A DNA stretch of 8,936 nucleotides, taken from positions 1-8,936 of the forward strand of contig JABXJV010000133.1 of assembly GCA_013375355.1 (NCBI GenBank), given 5' to 3'. The translations under genes were made by a program, and so were the position numbers. The DNA comes from Candidatus Helarchaeota archaeon (GTDB lineage Archaea > Asgardarchaeota > Lokiarchaeia > Helarchaeales > JABXJV01). Positions within the stretch are counted from its first letter, which is position 1. Each line of letters opens with the position of its first letter. The notes beneath the pieces are model-generated. The model worked only from the letters and a program-made list of their open reading frames with translations, searched no databases and was not told the DNA's origin. Positions 1 to 7,073 of this stretch are shown here, in pieces.

Positions 1-383
1 TGAAATTTATTTTAAAATATTGGAGAGATTTTTCGCCAATAATAATAACGGTTGTTATGCATCCGGTAAATACTGGCGGATACTACGAAAAAAAGTATAA
101 TAACTTCGCTTTACCACTTAAAGACTTGATTATTCTTTCAACACAATATGATTTCAAATTTTACACTTGTCGAGAGATCATTGAATATTATGAACATTTT
201 AAATCTATTTCTCTAACTCTTGAAGATTCTCAAATCCACTTTTCGATCCCATTAAAAAGAGCAACATTTTTTGAGTTCTATAACTCTAAAGATTTGGGTA
301 AAGATAAAATAAACTGTCAAATGGTACTCTTGCCATCAGGTAGAAAGATATACCGTTTGAAAAACTTTATTAGTCCACTCTAG
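1..383 (+). CDS. Polysaccharide deacetylase-like protein, C-terminal fragment (5' end outside window)
   Basis: The reading frame is open from base 3 to the TAG at 381-383, so the ATG at 57 is an internal methionine and the gene starts before the window. About 126 residues are visible. They match the C-terminus of the deacetylase-like gene at 3101-4972: YWR-(D/E)-(F/Y)-SP, then MHP-V-x-(T/S)-GG-x-YE, FALPLK and KF-x-T-x-x-E-I-x-EY. I count 34 identities over the first 64 aligned positions. MHP is the last histidine motif expected of NodB-type (carbohydrate esterase 4-like) domains. The final 60 or so residues look beta-rich and match the paralogue only weakly. By family, the full protein would remove acetyl groups from sugar polymers; the active-site motifs nearer the N-terminus lie outside the window. 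A methyltransferase follows on the same strand after 320 bases. I am confident of the family relationship, less so of enzyme activity. Confidence 0.82.
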   Translation, partial: KFILKYWRDFSPIIITVVMHPVNTGGYYEKKYNNFALPLKDLIILSTQYDFKFYTCREIIEYYEHFKSISLTLEDSQIHFSIPLKRATFFEFYNSKDLGKDKINCQMVLLPSGRKIYRLKNFISPL

Positions 384-703
384 GTTATTCTGATTGATTT
401 TCAAGTTAATTCATATCGTTTGTTCCACTATTTGCAAATACAGTTCTCAAAATCTCTCTAATTTTATTTTAATCGGCATCAGTAAAGTTCTTAGATCTGC
501 GCATCTTTCTATTTAATTTAGTTCTTAAGAATAATAAATGAATTCTAAAGTCAATACAAGCGATGCGAATAGACGCATGAATTTTATTAAAATGAGAAGA
601 AAAAATATAAGATAAAGCTGGAAAAAAAGATTCTCTAACTGAATCAAAATATGAGAAAATTAATCATTGAAACTAGCTTAAAACAATCGGAAAGTTTACC
701 ATC
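384..703. other. Intergenic region, AT-rich, no gene seen
   Basis: No reading frame here resembles a protein I recognise. It contains a small G+C-rich hairpin, ATGCG (563-567) with CGCAT (574-578) around a 6-base loop, followed by the inverted repeat ATTTTA-T-TAAAAT at 581-593. This could mark the 3' end of the deacetylase transcript, though there is no long T-run. AAAAATATAAG at 601-611 looks like a TATA box, but would give the next gene a leader of about 75 bases. Confidence 0.5.
677..685 (+). promoter_or_regulatory. Possible TATA box for the methyltransferase at 704
   Basis: GCTTAAAAC is centred about 22-24 bases before the ATG at 704. No Shine-Dalgarno-like sequence precedes that ATG. 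In an archaeon this spacing fits a leaderless transcript starting at or next to the start codon. The TATA-like sequence at 601-611 is the alternative. Chance matches are common in DNA this AT-rich, so confidence is low. Confidence 0.25.
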
Positions 704-1507
704 ATGTCACGCAAAAAATTTAGAAATTTTTACGACAAAAAAGGATTAGGGATTAGCGTAACAAGGAGGATTTTCAAGAAAAGAGCAACTTCTCAATCGA
801 CCATAATAAAGGGATATGGTCATTTAAAAAGAAAATATTGGATAGATAAGCTATTAAAGGCAACTAAGTGTGCACGATTTTTAGACATCGGTTGTGCGGA
901 TGGCCTATATGTGGCTGACATGGTTAAGAGAGGAATATATGCTGTTGGTATTGATATTTCAACGCCATATATTAAAAAGGCAAGAGAATTTAGTAAAAAC
1001 GAAAATCTAGATAGAAAAAAAATGGAATTCTTAATTGCAGATGCAGAGAATCTCCCTTTTATTGATAAATGTTTTAACGTAATCTTATGCAGTGAAGTAT
1101 TAGAACACCTTCAATCACCACAAAATTGTCTAAGAGAAATTGTAAGAATACTAATAAATGATCTAATCGTCTCAGTGCCAACAATTGCTTCAAGTATAAT
1201 CACAAGAGTACATTTGGGAGATCCAAATAGATTTCTTGACCCAGAGTTGCAAGTGGGAGGGCACTTGCGTGAATACAAGATTTTTGATATTCTTCATTTA
1301 TTGAAAAAACAAAAGTTTAAGATTAAGAAAACAATTGGAATTTTTGTATTTTCAACCTTTATTTTTACGATATTCAAGAAAATCTTAGGTTTTTGTCCTA
1401 CGAGCATCGAGAAGCTTTTTTCATTCATTGGGAATATAATCTTTGAATTACCTGGGTTAAAATATTTAGGGGCGAATTCTATAATCTTTGCAAGTTCAAA
1501 AGCTTAA
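704..1507 (+). CDS. Class I SAM-dependent methyltransferase (Methyltransf_11 type)
   Basis: This 267-residue protein has a Rossmann methyltransferase core. Motif I is LDIGCADG at residues 60-67, the acidic end of strand 2 is VGID at 81-84, motif II is DAENLPF at 113-119, and motif IV/V is CSEVLEHL at about 129-136. A later segment, RFLDPELQVGGHLREY (about 176-191), holds the H-LREY pattern often seen in methyltransferases of glycan and lipid clusters. Residues about 210-226 and 237-250 are hydrophobic, suggesting membrane association or a lipid-linked acceptor. The basic N-terminus (residues 1-45) is unassigned. The acceptor cannot be read from the sequence; with deacetylase, epimerase and glycosyltransferase neighbours, a sugar hydroxyl or carrier lipid is a fair guess. 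The ATG has no clear ribosome binding site. The gene converges on the epimerase-like gene 328 bases away. Confidence 0.85.
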   Translation: MSRKKFRNFYDKKGLGISVTRRIFKKRATSQSTIIKGYGHLKRKYWIDKLLKATKCARFLDIGCADGLYVADMVKRGIYAVGIDISTPYIKKAREFSKNENLDRKKMEFLIADAENLPFIDKCFNVILCSEVLEHLQSPQNCLREIVRILINDLIVSVPTIASSIITRVHLGDPNRFLDPELQVGGHLREYKIFDILHLLKKQKFKIKKTIGIFVFSTFIFTIFKKILGFCPTSIEKLFSFIGNIIFELPGLKYLGANSIIFASSKA

Positions 1508-1633
1508 CTAAAATAAAATTATTGAGAAGATCCGAGATTTGTGTACTGTTGTACCTTATCCGGGAATTTAAAGGTTCATAGGCTAAAAAAAAGAATTTAG
1601 AATAATAAAGATCTCAAAATAGGAGTTATTAGA

Positions 1634-1656
1634 CTTATTTTTATCTATATTTTTTC
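1634..1656 (+). terminator. Possible T-rich terminator of the methyltransferase gene
   Basis: This stretch holds two T-runs, TTATTTTTAT and a six-T run at 1650-1655, on the strand of the gene ending at 1507. Archaeal termination mainly needs runs of T in the coding strand, without a hairpin. It lies about 130 bases past the stop codon. T-runs are frequent in this AT-rich DNA. Confidence 0.3.
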
Positions 1657-1757
1657 GGGAATTATTAAGATTGATTTACTTCCATTACTTTTGTTTTAAA
1701 AAAAAGCTTTTGATAATAATCTCAATTTCACTCATACAAATTAGTTTTGCTTATTCT

Positions 1758-1764
1758 AAAAAAA
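1758..1764 (-). terminator. Possible T-run terminator of the epimerase-like gene
   Basis: Seven consecutive A on the plus strand read as seven T on the minus strand, about 72 bases past the stop codon of the gene ending at 1836. A second run of eight (1698-1705) and a shorter one (1807-1812) are in the same gap, so termination may be spread over several runs. No G+C-rich hairpin precedes them. Confidence 0.28.
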
Positions 1765-1835
1765 GACTTCTTAATGCATTAGATCATTTAATAAAGTCCA
1801 CACTTTAAAAAATTGCTATGAAATGATAATTTGCA

Positions 1836-2918
1836 TCAAAAATTATAAACTAAAAAGCCTATTACCTCAATACTAGAGAAAATTATCAAGAGTAATATGA
1901 AAATAAAAAACCTATTTCTAAGAATGCGCCTTCTCTCTTCTTGTTCCATTTTATATGTATAATTATCCCACCTATCGTGAAATTCTTTAAATATCTCTTC
2001 TTTCGTCTTCGAATAAAGTTGCTGCATTTGCCAAACATGAAGTTTATGGTATTTTAGTGAGGCTTTTAGCCCTCGCAAGTCATAATATGTGCCATAGCCT
2101 GCATCGAATTCTTCCAAATGTGTCTTTAATTCTAAAACACCTCTATTAAAAAGATCTTTTGCTTTATCACTAAGTATCGGATCAATTGATTTCATAAATT
2201 CATAATATTCATGCAAACTGAGTAGGGAAAATACGAATCCATTCAAAGCGAAAGGAGGGTTCTTATATCCAAATTCAGGATACCACCAACCTTGATCCTT
2301 AGTATCTAGATAAAGAATTCCTCCTTCAGATATTGGAATTGAAAACGCCTTTAAGGCTTTTTTAGTTGCCTCTAGGTATTTATCATCATTTGTTAATTCA
2401 TATGCTTTTAATAAAACGCTAATCGCTAGCCCCTGTGCCAAACTAGAGATCCATGGCTTATCTATTTCATTTTCAGAAAACCCATATACAGGAAAATCAT
2501 ATTCCCAAACGAATAAATCTCTACGGTTTTTCTTGTTTTTTAACAACCAGTTAGAGAGATCCAGAAACCATTTCTTAACTGTAGATATGTTAAGCTCACT
2601 TTCCTCAAAGTCTATTGATTTTGGCAATTCTAATATTGAAACTCTAACTTCGTTTTTGTAAATTCTATAGAGTTCAAGTGCAATTAAGCATACTGAAACT
2701 GGATTATATCTGCGACCAACCTTTGTTCCACCAATACCGCCAAGACGTCCATAGTCATTGAGGGGAATACTCTCTTCATCAAATTCTATTTCAGGTTGAC
2801 CACTCCAACCAAAAAATTTCCTATATGCTCTCAGAAATTTTGAATAAAAGAAGTAAGAAGCTACGAAGGAAATAAATATATTTGATCCAATGAGAGCAAA
2901 GATTAAAGTCAAATTCAT
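1836..2918 (-). CDS. D-glucuronyl C5-epimerase-like membrane protein
   Basis: The 360-residue protein matches the C-terminal domain of D-glucuronyl C5-epimerases, which flip uronic acid residues within a polymer (for example glucuronate to iduronate). Hallmarks in order: YNPVSVCLIALELY (71-84), WEYDFPVYG (128-136), PWISSLAQGLAIS (about 155-167), GGILYLD (199-205), NGFVFSLLSLHEYYEF (226-241), YGTYYDLR (275-282), and KYHKLHVWQMQQLY (about 289-302). The lone tyrosines and the YHKLH histidines sit where the family keeps active-site residues. One hydrophobic segment lies at each end (about 4-26 and 337-358). Basic residues cluster on the inner side of both (KFLRAYRK; RRRILRNR), which by the positive-inside rule puts the catalytic domain in the cytoplasm. 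GAGGA eight bases before the ATG supports the start. It is the last minus-strand gene, 182 bases after the deacetylase-like gene. The exact uronic acid substrate is unknown. Confidence 0.8.
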   Translation of the reverse strand: MNLTLIFALIGSNIFISFVASYFFYSKFLRAYRKFFGWSGQPEIEFDEESIPLNDYGRLGGIGGTKVGRRYNPVSVCLIALELYRIYKNEVRVSILELPKSIDFEESELNISTVKKWFLDLSNWLLKNKKNRRDLFVWEYDFPVYGFSENEIDKPWISSLAQGLAISVLLKAYELTNDDKYLEATKKALKAFSIPISEGGILYLDTKDQGWWYPEFGYKNPPFALNGFVFSLLSLHEYYEFMKSIDPILSDKAKDLFNRGVLELKTHLEEFDAGYGTYYDLRGLKASLKYHKLHVWQMQQLYSKTKEEIFKEFHDRWDNYTYKMEQEERRRILRNRFFIFILLLIIFSSIEVIGFLVYNF

Positions 2919-2972
2919 AAATCTTGTCCTCTTCTTTTAAATCTGTTTTTTCAAAGTAGTCTTAGTTTTTAA

Positions 2973-2984
2973 GTTTATATTAAT
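2973..2984 (-). promoter_or_regulatory. Possible TATA box for the epimerase-like gene
   Basis: Read on the minus strand this is ATTAATATAAAC. An archaeal start site about 25 bases downstream would leave a leader of about 30 bases containing the GAGGA ribosome binding site. This suggests the gene could be expressed separately from its upstream neighbour. It is weak evidence in AT-rich DNA. Confidence 0.3.
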
Positions 2985-3100
2985 TCTATCTTTGTGAAAC
3001 TACCATTTATCAAAGTTTCATTATCATAAAGAGTTTAGTGGTCTAAAATATTTTAGTTTAAGGAGTTGTTGTATCCTATCCTTTAATTGAGAGACAGTTA

Positions 3101-4972
3101 CTACATTTCAATTCTTAATTTACTTTGTCCTGCCCTAAAATTAACATATTGTATCTTTAAGTTCAAATCTGTTTTTTGGAGGGGCGAAGAATAAATTTCA
3201 AAGATCACATCTCGCTTTAATGAATTTTCGCTTTCAATTTTGAGATGTGCGTTTTCAATTGAAACTGACAAGGGAAGATTTTTCACAAATTCAAAATATT
3301 CCAAAATCTCTTTCATTGTAAAAAATTTGTATGAATATTTTATTGCAGTTTTAAGTAAGATTTTCAGGGGCAATGCAAATGCTCCGTGTCTCTGTTCATA
3401 AATGCCTCCAGAAACCACTGGATGCATTTGGACGGTTATTAAAACGGGAGAATACTCTCTCCAATAAATTAGAATATATTCAATGATTTTTTGAAATTGA
3501 ATTGGTCCAGGACACAGACCTCCATAATCATCTATGCTTATTCTGAAACTATACAGACTCTGCTCTTTCACCAGAGACGTGGGGTTTATATAAAGTGTAT
3601 CAAAATGTCCTGCCCAATGAGGGGTGACGGTAGTTCCAAAAAATGCGCGAACACTGCCAGGATGGGGAATATGATCATCACTTATGTAACTAATTCCTAC
3701 TTTGGCTATAAGTTCTCTAGATTTATGGTTACTCCTATAACCATGTGATCGATGACCTTTTGCACTTGGCAATCTCTTCAAAGATTTTTTCAAAATAGAA
3801 AGTACCTCTTCCTCGGACATCTCTGTTAAAATTTCATTATTATATCCATGAAGCGAAAGTTCGACACCATTATTTTCCATCAATTCAGCCCATTTCCTTC
3901 CATATTCAGAATCAAAAAAACAACTACTTACAAAGAAGGTAACGGGAACGTGTCCATATTTTTTCAATTCATTAATATATCTCAAGGCAAGGGTAGGTTC
4001 TGATTCCTTAATGTTGTACCATTTTTTATTCCATTCCTCTACGGAGATATTATGCCACCATGTATATGAACCATAATGGATGTCACCAGTCAAAACAATA
4101 GAATTATTAGCTGGGAGATATGATAAACAAATTAATTTACATTTAGTAAGCCAGCACACCATTCGCCTAAGAAAATTAATCGCAATTCCAAAGGGAAAAA
4201 AATCTATTTTACGTTTAAAATGCGCAGCATAAACTGGTAATGAACGAATTATCCATAAGATTCTCCCACCACTTTTTTCCTCTCTAAGAGTTATTGCAAC
4301 ATTCTTTCGTAATTTTACTTTATGAAGAAGAACATCCCATCTATTTTTTGCTTGGTATGCGAGAACCCGAACATTTGAATTAGATTTTTTAACCGTGTGT
4401 TCATCAGTTAATCCTTCAAACCATATCTTTCCTTTAATTGGAAATATGGGATTTTTTCTTAGTATATAAAGCCCTATTCTGGAACTTTTTAGGGATTCAA
4501 TTTCATCTCTTACTCTCTCTAGAGAGATAACAAGATTTCTTGTCCACCATTTTTTCTTGAAAAGCCTTTCAAATAACGAAATGGATCTGTTAATATAAAC
4601 CCATAAACTATGCTTAAGATCAGAAAGCAATCTTTTAGGTGGATTTTTCAACCCTAGTAATTTAGCAAATTCGTTTCTTTTAGGATTCCAACCAATTTTT
4701 TTACTGTCAATAAACCATCCAGAAAAACCGCTGACAAATAAGTTTCCATTATTATGAATATATTCTTGCAATTTCTTTATCAAACTTGAAGATATATTCT
4801 GACAGGATTCTATACATATTAAATCAAACGAGTTAATATCCTTAAGCTCGTCGAAGGGTTTTCCATAATAAACTCTTACATTACTGCTTTTAAACGATAG
4901 CTCATATATTTCTCTGATAGATTGCGCTATCCTTTCGTCCTTGGGTAGTATACAGAGTATCTTTACTTGCAT
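3101..4972 (-). CDS. Amidotransferase-like / NodB-like polysaccharide deacetylase fusion protein
   Basis: The 623 residues form three parts. Residues 1-105 look like a class I glutamine-amidotransferase-like or beta-galactosidase-trimerisation-type Rossmann domain (KILCILP, FDLICIES, LQEYIHNNGNLFVSGFSGWF); its last strands may return at about 203-246 (RVLAYQAK; GGRILWIIRSLP). I see no catalytic cysteine motif, so it is probably structural or binding. Residues about 290-560 are a NodB-like deacetylase domain: LTGDIHYGS (294-302), PVTFFVSS (343-350), ELSLHGYNNE (371-380), GHRSHGYRSN (406-415), SDDHIPHP (431-438) and VQMHPVVSGG (514-523). The end (about 565-623) is beta-rich. Classical carbohydrate esterases have TFDDG and an H-x3-H pair; here these are GDIH and H375 with N379, so activity or metal binding may differ. 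There is no signal peptide, suggesting cytoplasmic action. A close relative ends at base 383. The start is supported by the MQVKILCILP strand; the ribosome binding site is weak. Confidence 0.8.
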   Translation of the reverse strand: MQVKILCILPKDERIAQSIREIYELSFKSSNVRVYYGKPFDELKDINSFDLICIESCQNISSSLIKKLQEYIHNNGNLFVSGFSGWFIDSKKIGWNPKRNEFAKLLGLKNPPKRLLSDLKHSLWVYINRSISLFERLFKKKWWTRNLVISLERVRDEIESLKSSRIGLYILRKNPIFPIKGKIWFEGLTDEHTVKKSNSNVRVLAYQAKNRWDVLLHKVKLRKNVAITLREEKSGGRILWIIRSLPVYAAHFKRKIDFFPFGIAINFLRRMVCWLTKCKLICLSYLPANNSIVLTGDIHYGSYTWWHNISVEEWNKKWYNIKESEPTLALRYINELKKYGHVPVTFFVSSCFFDSEYGRKWAELMENNGVELSLHGYNNEILTEMSEEEVLSILKKSLKRLPSAKGHRSHGYRSNHKSRELIAKVGISYISDDHIPHPGSVRAFFGTTVTPHWAGHFDTLYINPTSLVKEQSLYSFRISIDDYGGLCPGPIQFQKIIEYILIYWREYSPVLITVQMHPVVSGGIYEQRHGAFALPLKILLKTAIKYSYKFFTMKEILEYFEFVKNLPLSVSIENAHLKIESENSLKRDVIFEIYSSPLQKTDLNLKIQYVNFRAGQSKLRIEM

Positions 4973-5032
4973 TTGATCAACATCTTCTCTTAGAGACTTA
5001 GTATTTTAATCACATCGCGTCTGTTATGCCTG

Positions 5033-5057
5033 CTCGAACTTGTTTTGTAACATCGAG
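5033..5057. other. Hairpin between glycosyltransferase and deacetylase-like genes
   Basis: CTCGA (5033-5037) pairs with TCGAG (5053-5057), and inside it TGTT (5041-5044) pairs with AACA (5049-5052) around a TTGT loop, leaving a three-base bulge. In minus-strand transcripts it sits 18 bases after the glycosyltransferase stop and about 60 before the next start. No T-run follows, so RNA processing or partial polarity is as likely as termination. Confidence 0.4.
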
Positions 5058-5074
5058 AAGAATAAGAAAGATTA

Positions 5075-6205
5075 TCAATGCAGCTTCTTTGATAAAATTT
5101 CATAATATAGATTTAGATATCTATCACGAACTATTGAAGAAGAATACTCCAACATAATTAATTTTCTTGCATTTTTTCCCATCCATCTGCAAAATTCTAG
5201 GTTTTTCAATAAATAGATGGTTTTTTTCGATATTTCTAGGACATTAGGAGTGACTGAAAGACCTGTAAAGCCGTCAATAAGAGGAGCACAAGTCCTAGTC
5301 ATAATAGGTATTTCACAAGCCATTGCTTCTAGGTGAGCCATACCAAATGCACCTTTTCCTGAGTGTGAAGTACTAAGATCGTGTATATCCACATCCGCTG
5401 CAGAAAAGTATTTGGGCATTTCTTTGTTTGGAATTTCAAACAAGAAAATTGAGGACCTAGCAATCTTTAATTTCTTAGCAAGATTAGCCAAATCTTCCGT
5501 TTGTTCTTTGATAGTACCCACAAACATAAATTTTGCGTTTGGGATTTCTTCTAAGACCATTGGAATTGCCCTCAAAATGCACTCCGGGCCTTTTATCTTC
5601 GCTAATCCAACTGATATCACCAACGGAGCGTTTCCAATCCCATAAGTTTCTCTAATAAATTTTGCATCATCGATTGGTTTAAACTTTTGAACATCGACAG
5701 CATTCGGAATGATTAAAGTTTTTTTTCTAGAAGCTTTTAGATTCAGTGCGCGTTCAAATAAACCTCTATGTATCGCTACGACTCTATCTACAATTTGCAA
5801 TAAAGTAACAACCATGACTCTGGTTATTGAATGTTTTGGATATTCGCGGATACCAGAACCACATAGCGTCAAAATAATCGGTTTTCGAGCTAATTTCCCA
5901 AGAATGGTCGCAAAAAAACTTACATAGTCGCACCAATGACAATGAATTACATCTATCTTGTTAAGTAGCCTTAAAATTTTGTAAAGAGGATATGCGCTCC
6001 TAAATGGCCCCGTAAATGAATATACATCAATTCCCTTAGGATTCCTGAGAACTCTATTAGGTACAATAACCGATACTTTATGCCCCTTATCTTTTAACCA
6101 CTTTGCTAATCGATAGACGTTATTCCCACCACCCTCTATACTTCCGGGAAAAATAGGAAAAATGGGTGTTACTAAGCAAATTCTCAGTAATATTGCCTCC
6201 TTCAA
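5075..6205 (-). CDS. Glycosyltransferase family 4-like (GT-B fold)
   Basis: This is a two-domain GT-B glycosyltransferase with the usual length (376 residues from the first TTG). The N-terminal acceptor domain shows RICLVTPIFP (8-17), GGGNNVYRLAKWLKDKGHKVSVIVP (about 25-49), the D-x-I-H-x-H-type DVIHCHW (85-91) and IIPNAVD (165-171). The C-terminal nucleotide-sugar domain shows PLVISVGLAKIKGPECILRAIP (194-215), FMFVG (226-230), MPKYFSAADVDI (263-274) and FGMAHLEAMACEIP (287-300). It should transfer a sugar from a nucleotide donor to a lipid-linked or nascent glycan at the cytoplasmic membrane face; donor and linkage cannot be told. In the E-x7-E donor motif the second glutamate is present (E293) but the first position holds G285. 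The longest legal start is TTG at 6205; however, GGAGG lies inside that extension and points to CTG at 6187, giving a protein starting (M)RICLVTP. It lies 167 bases after the methyltransferase. Confidence 0.9.
   Translation of the reverse strand: MKEAILLRICLVTPIFPIFPGSIEGGGNNVYRLAKWLKDKGHKVSVIVPNRVLRNPKGIDVYSFTGPFRSAYPLYKILRLLNKIDVIHCHWCDYVSFFATILGKLARKPIILTLCGSGIREYPKHSITRVMVVTLLQIVDRVVAIHRGLFERALNLKASRKKTLIIPNAVDVQKFKPIDDAKFIRETYGIGNAPLVISVGLAKIKGPECILRAIPMVLEEIPNAKFMFVGTIKEQTEDLANLAKKLKIARSSIFLFEIPNKEMPKYFSAADVDIHDLSTSHSGKGAFGMAHLEAMACEIPIMTRTCAPLIDGFTGLSVTPNVLEISKKTIYLLKNLEFCRWMGKNARKLIMLEYSSSIVRDRYLNLYYEILSKKLH
6196..6200 (-). promoter_or_regulatory. Ribosome binding site GGAGG that argues for a later glycosyltransferase start
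   Basis: GGAGG on the minus strand lies five bases after the beginning of the first in-frame TTG (6205) and eight bases before an in-frame CTG (6187-6185). A binding site cannot serve a start upstream of it, and nothing similar precedes the TTG. The CTG start gives the family-typical RICLVTP N-terminus. CTG is a rare start codon; ATA at 6193 is too close. Confidence 0.5.
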
Positions 6206-6372
6206 AAATTAAAGAATATCAGATGCATCCACATTCCACATTTTTAATGGTTTGAATAACATTTGCTTCACTTCTTAAGTATACACAATGCCTCATCTAT
6301 AACACACGATTTTTCACAAGAATTACTACGCAACTGTTAGTGTATGCAGAAAATAGGATAAATTTTACTCTT

Positions 6373-6978
6373 TTACAACTTTTTGCTGAAATCTTTTTGA
6401 CAAATAAAAATAAACTGGTTATTAAGAGGGATCTTAGTCGTTTGGATACATTTTAATCCGATTTTTTTATAGATTCCGGGATAATCGTGAAGAAAGTTAT
6501 GAGGAAATAATTTCTTAGGCCTTTTTCTCTGAAAAAATTCAAGATTCAAAACAAATTCTTTAGCAACTCTAGAAATTTCTAAAAGCGCATTTTCAATTTC
6601 CTTTGGAGGAACATGAAGAAGAACCTCCGTAGTTAAAACCAGATCAAAAGCATTTTCTTTAAAAGGTAAAGAGGTCACTGTCCCGCGAATCAAAGAACAG
6701 CCCTTAAAAGATTTTTTTCTATTTTTGGCATGCATGAGCATGGATAAACTTATATCTATTCCAACAAAATTGTGAGAATACTTCTGATAGATATTGAAAA
6801 GTCTACCAAAACCGCATCCTATGTCAAGTAGTTGTGTAGGGCTAAGTTTTTTTATTTGCTTCTTAAAAATAAATTTTTGAATCTTAAATAAAATTGTTCT
6901 TTTTAAACCTAATTTTTCAAATTCATTTGGATATGTTTTTCCTCGTTTTTCCCAATATTTGGGTGGACAATAACGCAT
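6373..6978 (-). CDS. Class I SAM-dependent methyltransferase, small
   Basis: This 201-residue protein has a Methyltransf_11-type core. Motif I is LLDIGCGFGRL (50-60), the acidic end of strand 2 is FVGIDIS (71-77), SLPF stands at 103-106, and DLVLTTEVLLHVP (112-124) is the motif IV/V segment. The N-terminal PPKYWEKRGKTYPNEF (about 5-20) resembles the lead-in of methyltransferases found next to glycosyltransferases. It should move a methyl group from S-adenosylmethionine to a small acceptor, here most likely a sugar or glycan end; the acceptor is not readable. The protein lacks membrane segments. The ATG is supported by GAGG four bases upstream. It sits between the radical SAM gene (95 bases upstream) and the glycosyltransferase. 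It shares only generic fold motifs with the other methyltransferase in the window (704-1507), so the two are not recent duplicates. Confidence 0.86.
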   Translation of the reverse strand: MRYCPPKYWEKRGKTYPNEFEKLGLKRTILFKIQKFIFKKQIKKLSPTQLLDIGCGFGRLFNIYQKYSHNFVGIDISLSMLMHAKNRKKSFKGCSLIRGTVTSLPFKENAFDLVLTTEVLLHVPPKEIENALLEISRVAKEFVLNLEFFQRKRPKKLFPHNFLHDYPGIYKKIGLKCIQTTKIPLNNQFIFICQKDFSKKL

Positions 6979-7073
6979 TATTCCTCATCCAGTTAATAGA
7001 AATTATTTTAGTCGATTTAAAAATTCTAAAACGCTTTTATTGTTTAATAAATTAAGTTAGGCTTCAAAGAGCA

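Larger units (their letters stand above)
1508..1835. other. Convergent intergenic region with T-runs for both strands
   Basis: This gap lies between the 3' ends of two converging genes. It is very AT-rich, with runs of T and A that could end transcription from either side. An open stretch from the TTG near 1526 encodes only about 19 residues and has no recognisable family or ribosome binding site, so I do not call it. AAAAGCTTTT at 1702-1711 is a short perfect palindrome. I see nothing else. Confidence 0.5.

Noticed and set aside
57..383. Small complete protein starting at ATG 57
   Set aside because: The frame is open upstream to the window edge and the extra residues (YWRDFSP) match the deacetylase paralogue, so it is a 5'-truncated larger gene.
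1526..1585. 19-codon open frame starting at TTG in the convergent gap
   Set aside because: It is too short to judge, without a ribosome binding site or a known relative.
3491..3748. Plus-strand open frame inside the deacetylase-like gene
   Set aside because: It lies antisense to a gene with clear domain motifs, has no family resemblance and no ribosome binding site.
5412..5927. Two plus-strand open frames (5412-5645 and 5709-5927) inside the glycosyltransferase gene
   Set aside because: Both are antisense shadows of conserved glycosyltransferase coding sequence.
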